From the NCBI GenBank assembly GCA_033977485.1, contig CM066991.1, forward strand, positions 28,331,850-28,395,849: a stretch of 64,000 nucleotides of DNA, in the 5' to 3' direction. This document shows, piece after piece, positions 58,298-64,000 of the stretch. The notes below the pieces were generated by a model. That model made no database searches. It worked only from the letters and a program-made list of their open reading frames with translations, and had not been told where the DNA came from. Positions within the stretch are counted from its first letter, which is position 1. Every line of letters begins with the position of its first letter. This DNA is from Hydrangea macrophylla. Its lineage: Eukaryota > Streptophyta > Magnoliopsida > Cornales > Hydrangeaceae. Made by a program: the position numbers and the translations under genes.

Positions 58298-59924
58298 TGC
58301 AAAGCGGGGGTATTTGTAAAATACAACCGCGCTAAAAGGAAGAATTGTATTAATTTTTATCACAACTTCCCATGTTATCCGCAATTTGCATTACAAGGCT
58401 AATTTTTATACAATATGATTAATCTATGATAAGTTGTATTGTTTTAGCTGTTGTTTGTGCAGATTACTGCTGTGTGGACTAAACAGATGAACATCAGAAT
58501 AAATGGAATGCTGGAATGCAAACAAAAGAAGTCAAAGCTAAAATGTGAAGTTCGATCGCTCTAAGAAGGTTCGATCGATCGAAGGTTCGATCGATCGAAG
58601 AGAGTCGAAGCGCTTGAAGATCAAGGGTTCGATCGATCGAAAGCAGTTCGATCGATCGAACGGGGTATTTCCAGTAACATTTGCGTGCGCAGCAGAATGC
58701 GGGTTTTAACCCTAGTGCCTTAGGTTTTCTATTTATATGCGTTTTGTACACGTCCATAAGGACGCCCACTTTTACATTTTAACAGTTTAGAGAGAGAGAT
58801 AGAGAGTTGTGTTGGTTTTTTGTAGGTTTTTCATATTGTGGATTGGATTTCTTGAAGTTTATACAAGTATCTTTCATTCCAGGTTACATATTTATTGCTT
58901 ATTCATATTCTGCACGTGTTAGACGTAGTTAAATCGTTTGTTTTACAGTGTTGCACGCTAGGTAGTTATAAAACCATTGTTTTTAGATTTTTCATGAATA
59001 ACTCACAATCAAACAAGGTATTAATATTTTCTTACGTTAAAAATCAATCCTCGACACTCCAGACGATGTCTGAGTAGTCCCAGGTTGGGAGATCACGATG
59101 AAACAGTGATCTCCAGCCTCTGCCATGCAGCAGAATAATCGCTGTGTTCGATCGATCGAAGTCAGTTCGATCGATCGAACCAGAGACAGTCAATCGATCG
59201 AAGTCAGTTCGATCGATTGAGGGATGAAGGTCTTCGATCGATCGAAAGCGCGTCGATCGATCGAACTCTCGGATTCTTGAGGATGTTCCCTGCAGTATTC
59301 CAGGACTTTTTGTTTTAGGACTTGTTATCATTCTGTCCCAAATAAATGCTCAGTCTGTCAAAACAGTTTTAAAACTAAGGCCCTAAGGCATTTTCTTTCA
59401 ATATATTTTGCAAACCATCTTCAATGCTAACACCATTGAGGATGCGAGTCTTAACTATTGAATTAAACCGCTTTTGTGTATTTCAATTTAACTGTGATGA
59501 TATGGTCCCGGTCATGAAAGGGCCATGGATTCTTTATTTTTAGAGGAATACGGAAAACTGTAGGTAATATGCTCCATTGTGCTTCAAGGTAAATGCATGG
59601 TAGATGGCTAGGTTACTGCGGATTCGTGTAATCCCAACACTTTCTTTCTAAAGTTAAACACCCTAATTTTAAGTACTGTTTGAATTAGTTAGTTAGATTG
59701 TTTAGTTAATTTTAATTATTTTCATTAGTAATCCTAGTTTGTGGAACTTTGTGTTCTGCACCATCATTCAATCTTAGTATTTTATTTTGTTTTCTTTAGA
59801 GGTTAGTCTAATTCGATAGGTCAACACCTTCCCTGTGGGATCGACCTGGTCTTACCAGATATTACTTGCACGTCTACCTACACTTGGGTATTGCACAAGA
59901 GCGCACAAGAAAATTCTCGTGTCA
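58298..59924 (+). repeat. Element B 3' LTR
   Basis: Nearly identical to the 5' LTR. Palindrome clusters at 58551-58663 and 59147-59265, and stem-loop at 59088-59114. Differences seen include GATCGATC here versus GATCGCTC in unit 3 of cluster 1, and GCGTGCG versus GCATGCG. Followed by AGTAT (59925-59929). Confidence 0.97.
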
Positions 59925-59929
59925 AGTAT

Positions 59930-60725
59930 TAAAAACATAACTTTGAATGTAACACATACTCATTTACCATTTTCCAATTCCCATTTAATTAAACAAGTTT
60001 ATATTAAAGTAAGGAGTTCATTTGTAGAAAACAACCACAATATCATTTGAAAGATGTAATATATATATGTGACCGTGTATGAAAACAATGTACCATCTCA
60101 TCTTACCGACTCTTTTTTCTCGACAAACACAACAACCCACTATCTCATACCAGTATCCTTGTAATACTCCGATAGCCACACTTTAGCACATGGGTGCCAG
60201 GGAATGTCCAGTTTGCCTCACACTTTGGTCCGGGGTACCAGGGAGTGTCCAATGCCTCACCCTTTAGTACCTAATCTGCCTCGCAAATACCGGAGGTAAC
60301 CTCACACAGTATCCAGACTCGGGTACCAGGGAGTGTTCGTAGGCCACACTTTAACACTACCATGGGTGCCAGGGAATGTCCAAGTTCGGCGTCACACACT
60401 TTAACGCTTCCATGGGCGTCAGGGAGTGTCCAATTTTGCCACCATCGCATTACAAAGATACTCTCACCGCAATCTCAACACGTCACACTTTGGTACACAA
60501 TTACCAGGGAGTGTCCACAACACAATCTCAACCACACACTCTTTTCCACACTGACCGTTACTCTTTTCCACACTACCAAACATTTACACTCACCATGCAT
60601 GTACAACTGACTCGACATGTATGTCATGACACTTGAACAAAAGTAAAATGCTGAATTATAGGAACAACGTAAGTACGGGGATTGTTAAGTCATAATACAT
60701 CAGTTCAATCGTCCCAACATAACTG
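59930..60725 (-). repeat. Element C 5' LTR, second part
   Basis: Continues 44999-45416 after the B insertion and matches 36960-37744 of the 3' LTR, including the CACACTTTAG/AGGGAGTGTCC array (60175-60530). Breaks off after CCCAACATAAC at 60725, where H begins. Confidence 0.9.
60175..60530. repeat. CACACTTTAG/AGGGAGTGTCC array in C 5' LTR
   Basis: Same units and order as at 37195-37545, with scattered substitutions (for example CACCCTTTAG). Open frames here are repeat translations. Confidence 0.85.
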
Positions 60726-61432
60726 ATCTTGTCAAAATCAAGATATAAAAGTATGCTTAACTTATGCTTTACTTTCAAAAGATTTGCAGTGGGGAAGTAA
60801 AGGTCGAACCCACAGAGATTGAATACTACGCACTTTAATTTTTAAAATCTAAATTTAGTTAATTAAGAAAAAGGGATTTTGGATTTAATTTGAATTAAAC
60901 TAATAACAATAAAAGTAAATCTAAATTATGAAAGCAATTAAATATTTATTTTTATAATAAGTTTAAGGAACCTAGGATTGCAAATCCACCACTAGTTTCA
61001 TAATAAGGGTATTTACGAATTACTTTAGCTTATTAAGTTGGATGATAATGGGAAATTGTAGCTACAAGCCCAATTCCTCCGTCAAGAAAATAACTATGGT
61101 TAAGCACCAACATAATCCATCTTTAGTTAGCACGAATTATGCCACACTAAACTAGGGTTGTGGTATAATTCGTCTAATCTAGGCATGGACTATTCGGATA
61201 CTTGATAGCACAGTTCAATTTAAGCACCATTACATGTAAATAATCTAAACAAGCACAGCAAGCATAGATCATTGAGCACACTACTATCAAAATAGATCTA
61301 AGACAAGAGTAAACTTTGAAAGTAACGATTTAATCAATAAAAGCACGATTTATTTATAAAAATCCTCGGAACATGTAACTGTCATCCATACATAATAAAA
61401 CTAAAATAAAAACATAAAATACACCCTATTAC
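60726..61432 (-). mobile_element. Element H: Athila-like LTR fragment (different family)
   Basis: It begins TGATCTTGTCAAAA (LTR end in minus sense). It shares the layout of the A/B LTR end: a GTGGGGAAGTAAAGGTCGAACCCACAGAG block like AGGTCGATCCCACAGGGAAGG of A, then GGATTGCAAATCCACC like GGGATTACACGAATCCACC. No palindrome array is visible in the part present. Truncated at 61432 by J, so its end and target site cannot be checked. Confidence 0.6.
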
Positions 61433-62440
61433 TGTTGGGTTTGTGCCCTCAAACCATTACTTTATGTATTAGACATTGACTTTTTAATATATGGATATCA
61501 GCTTTACATTTCATTATGTATGTTTCTTTCATGAGATGATTGTTTAATCCATAAGTATCATAGTAAGTATTTCGTGTGTGTATGAGATACATACAATGAG
61601 ATACGAATTACTATTCTTTGATACTTAAAGCTTGTCACAGTGGATGATGAGACTGGATATCTCATCAGGTATACACTGTAGCATCATTAACTACCATTGG
61701 ATGGAGTGATAAATCTCAATCACTAGAGTGTGACTCTTGGTTAATATGCTAGTGCTTATAGTGCATTGACGGACCTGAGTTTCCTATTGACGCTCAATAC
61801 TGTCAACAGTCAATAGGAACTCATAACTTGTATAAGGTATGTGTTCTCAATCTTGAGACGATTATGAACACAGACTGTGGATATGGCTGCTTTGACTTAC
61901 CAATCAGTGAGGTCTATAAAAGATCAACACCTGGGTATCTTGGGTATGTCATATTCATAGGGTTGTGAACATATATTGTCAAGATAGAATCTACCCTCTG
62001 TTTCAGAGTAAGCATTCCCTTGAGAATGTCACCATGTCGATTACTGAGTACTGCAGTCTTGTTGATAAGAGTTATCAACATGTTTGGTAATCATGAGTAG
62101 TGAATGGGACTCAAGGAATACAAGAAGTAATCATGATTCAGGTTGACAGTAACAGTTATCCGACTACCTGAATATGATTACGAATGCTGACGGTAGAGGG
62201 ACATTAGTACAACATACAAGTCTAGTTATCGCTTCGGATATGTTCTTTTGCGTTGGAGTTCAGTTATCGTTTTATAGTGGAGTAAACGTTAACTGACCAG
62301 TTGGTTAGTTTGCTGATCAAAGAGTTTGGTCATGGTAATTAATAAACTGGTCTGAGCCAACAATAAAGAGCCTAGGAGGTCCCACTCTTAGCTCCGCCAG
62401 GATGCTTGGAAAGATGCTTGAGGATGATGTCCAGACAGGT

Positions 62441-62551
62441 TTGATCGATCGAAGATATCTCGATCGATTGAAGTCTGCAGGTTCGATCGATCGAAGCTGG
62501 TTCGATCGATCGAATGTTCGATCGATCGAATGCACTTCGATCGCTCGAAGT
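62441..62551. repeat. GATCGATC palindrome cluster in the copia-type LTR J
   Basis: TTGATCGATCGAA, CTCGATCGATTGAA, TTCGATCGATCGAA, TTCGATCGATCGAA, TTCGATCGATCGAA and TTCGATCGCTCGAA. Same 14-base palindrome and same variants as in the Ty3/gypsy elements A, B and K, although the rest of the LTR is unrelated. Confidence 0.95.
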
Positions 62552-62570
62552 CTAGGTCGGTTCTGGGAAT

Positions 62571-62580
62571 CTATAAATAG
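62571..62580 (+). promoter_or_regulatory. TATA box of LTR J
   Basis: CTATAAATAG, 20 bases after the last palindrome of the cluster. A strong match to the plant TATA consensus. Confidence 0.75.
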
Positions 62581-62927
62581 GGCAGCTGCGTTCTGGAAAA
62601 AGTTGTTCGTCGTTTTGAACGTCAGAAGCTGCAGAAACTGTTTTGGAGTCCCAAAACCTTCTCTATCCTCTCCATTAGGGTTCCCACCAACCTTAGTCTT
62701 TCTGGCAGGCATCCGCAGGAGTCATAAGGGTGAAGATCATCTAGTGGAGGCTGCTGGAAGTTGAAGATCAGAATTGGGTTCAAGACATTAAGGTATAACT
62801 CGTGTCCCCTCTTGTGCGCATCTGTAGAATTGACGAGTAGTAGATCCGGGCATGCCAATAAAGTTTCATAACTTGATTTTTCCGCTGCGCGTTTAAACTT
62901 TCCATTTAAACCTGTTTTTCCAACAAT

Positions 62928-62940
62928 TGGTATCAGAGCC
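62928..62940 (+). promoter_or_regulatory. Primer-binding site of J (initiator tRNA-Met)
   Basis: TGGTATCAGAGCC two bases after the LTR end at 62925. It confirms the LTR boundary and plus orientation. Confidence 0.92.
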
Positions 62941-64000
62941 ACGCTCGTTTGGATCCATAGATGCGTTTTTTGGAACACTATTTTGATTTGCATGTTGATT
63001 TTAGAACTGCTTTCGAAACTGCATCGTCACAGATCTGTTTCTGCAGTGTTATCGCAGCAGTATACAAATCTGTGATTGCATTGGATGCAAGATGGGTTCG
63101 ATCGATCGAAGTAGTCTCGATCGATCGAACTCTCTGTACTCGAGCGATCGAACAGGTTTCGATCGATCGAAACCTTCTGTTGTTCGAGCGATCGAACAGA
63201 GTTCGATCGATCGAGACAGACTCTTTGTCAGGATCTTTGTTTCACAGTTTTAAAAGTATTTTGAAATTAAAAGTTTAATTTTAACGTATTCTGCAAAAAT
63301 TTTAATCATTCTGTGAAATAGAATGTTCAAGCGATTGAACAGTGTTCAATCGATCGAAGGTTCGAGCGATCGAACGGTCTTCGATCGATCGAACTATGAC
63401 AGAGAAGTTAGATGCTGTTTTGAGTTCTAATTCAATATGTAAAGAGTTTATATACTGTGTGAATCAATTAAGGGTTCCAATAGTTATATTTTGTTATATA
63501 TATGCGTGGATGTGTGTTCAACTAACCTTTTGCAGCAAAAATTAGTCGCTATCTCCCATGGCGCCAAGAGCATTTAATTTTGTGTTTGAATGTTTTAGAT
63601 TGGTGTGTTGTTTTAAGTTTGGTTTGGTTTTAAGGCATATGTAAAGGGCGCTGCGACTTCAATCCTACGAAAAGGAAAGTCGCACCGGTTTCCCTAGCCT
63701 TTTATTTTGTTGTTGCTATTTCTATTTCTAGATAAATTGTAAGCTTCAAAAGAGGCATAGGTTCAATGTAATAGAATTAGAATATCTATGAAGATGGAGC
63801 AAGGAGCCGTTGTCCATGAAGATGGAGCTGGAGGCGATCAAACCAAAAGCAGGTTCTATGGAGATAGAGCCATGGGAGATAGAGGCATCGTTTGGATGTC
63901 TTTTATTTCATTTTAGTTTTTTGTTTTATGTGCTTTGTTTGTGATTGGCGTATAATACATTGTTGCATGCACGCAAAACAAGTTTTCTAAAATAAAATTC
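62941..64000 (+). other. Element J leader (internal region, runs off window)
   Basis: No gag frame is reached before the end of the window. The leader carries palindrome clusters at 63094-63213 (TTCGATCGATCGAA, CTCGATCGATCGAAC, CTCGAGCGATCGAAC, TTCGATCGATCGAAA, TTCGAGCGATCGAAC, TTCGATCGATCGAGA) and 63323-63396 (TTCAAGCGATTGAAC, TTCAATCGATCGAA, TTCGAGCGATCGAAC, TTCGATCGATCGAAC). Near 63788-63890 a GAAGATGGAGC or GGAGATAGAGC word recurs four times. A long leader before gag fits a SIRE/Maximus-like copia element, but this is not proven here. Confidence 0.65.
63094..63396. repeat. GATCGATC palindrome clusters in the J leader
   Basis: About ten units in two groups (63094-63213 and 63323-63396). 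Variants with GAGCGATCGAAC and TCAAGCGATTGAAC arms equal those in the internal clusters of B. They would be in the full-length RNA. Confidence 0.93.

Larger units (their letters stand above)
45417..59924 (+). mobile_element. Element B: young Athila-like Ty3/gypsy retrotransposon
   Basis: LTRs 45417-47043 and 58298-59924 (1627 bp each) are flanked by AGTAT (45412-45416 and 59925-59929). The order is LTR, tRNA-Asp PBS, gag-pol, acidic split gene, env-position ORF, 3' UTR, PPT, LTR. By eye I find only about five differences between the LTRs, so insertion is recent. Yet gag-pol has two nonsense codons and the env-position ORF has one. Same family as A and K. Confidence 0.97.
36537..60725 (-). mobile_element. 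Element C: Tekay-like chromovirus, split by B and by H
   Basis: Minus orientation. 3' LTR 36537-39387, PPT (AAGGGAGGAAAGG on minus), pol 39433-42128, PR and gag 42281-43875, leader ORF 44176-44796, PBS 44978-44990, 5' LTR 44999-45416 resuming at 59930 after B plus its duplicated target, and broken again at 60725 by H. The integrase carries a C-terminal chromodomain-like module, which identifies a Del/Tekay chromovirus. It inserted into the leader of G. Its target duplication cannot be verified because the outer end lies beyond H and J. All genes have stops or frame shifts. Confidence 0.9.
61433..62925 (+). repeat. Element J 5' LTR (Ty1/copia-type)
   Basis: TGTTGGGTTTGTGCCC...CCAACA, 1493 bp, with terminal inverted TGTTGG/CCAACA and a PBS two bases on. 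The start and end are typical of plant copia LTRs. It carries a GATCGATC cluster (62441-62551) directly before its TATA box. Open frames 62317-62764 and 62622-62993 run through repeats or LTR and are not genes. The 3' LTR is outside the window. Confidence 0.8.

Noticed and set aside
62402..62764. ORFs running through the J LTR (also 62317-62712 and 62622-62993)
   Set aside because: They cross the palindrome array and LTR body on both strands. Their RSIDR repeats are translations of GATCGATC.

Overview
This is plant nuclear DNA, most likely from a eudicot (AT-rich, with Athila, Tekay and copia LTR retrotransposons). I find no host gene, tRNA, rRNA or unique single-copy locus. Almost the whole window is LTR retrotransposons nested in one another, as is typical of heterochromatic or pericentromeric DNA. 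I name the elements A to K. Boundaries rest on TG...CA LTR ends, 5-bp target-site duplications (TSDs), primer-binding sites (PBS) and polypurine tracts (PPT) read directly from the sequence.

Left half (1-28528): the backbone is D, a decayed minus-strand Ty3/gypsy chromovirus (Del/Tekay-like) with PBS to initiator tRNA-Met. A large-LTR element F (1-1648 and 18563-19899, plus sense) sits in D's 3' LTR. Element A (1654-18557, minus, Athila-like, TSD GGAAA) sits in F. A 3.2-kb solo LTR E (4308-7530, TSD GTGTG), of the same family as F, sits in A. A second Athila-type solo LTR, K (21849-23504, TSD AAAAG), interrupts D's integrase. This gives a four-level nest, D > F > A > E.

Middle (28529-36536): an E-like LTR or repeat containing a degraded gene fragment, then about 6 kb of low-coding DNA with tandem and palindromic repeats, then the 3' part of a plus-strand chromovirus LTR (G, ending 36272) with PBS and the start of a leader ORF, cut off by C.

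Right half (36537-64000): C is a minus-strand Tekay-like chromovirus (3' LTR 36537-39387; pol 39433-42128; gag to 43875; leader ORF 44176-44796; 5' LTR from 44999). Its 5' LTR is split by B (45417-59924, plus, Athila-like, TSD AGTAT) and again at 60726 by H, an Athila-like LTR fragment. H is cut by J, a Ty1/copia-type element (5' LTR 61433-62925, PBS to initiator tRNA-Met) that runs off the window.

B is the most intact copy. It has one gag-PR-RT-RNaseH-IN frame with two nonsense codons, followed by two extra ORFs: an acidic, apparently intron-split gene and a larger protein in the env-like position. Its two LTRs differ at only about five positions by eye.

The most unusual signal is a set of short palindrome arrays. 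TTCGATCGATCGAA and a fixed set of variants occur in clusters beside promoters and in leaders of the Athila-like elements (A, B, K) and also of the unrelated copia-type element J. Other families here carry their own palindrome array in similar positions (CAATCGATTG in D, TCGCGCGA in C, a 21-bp GGCATTCGCTGAATGCC-type unit in E, and GAGCATCGTGCTC near 32.8 kb). A second notable signal is a leader ORF between PBS and gag that is recognisably shared by the chromoviruses C and G.
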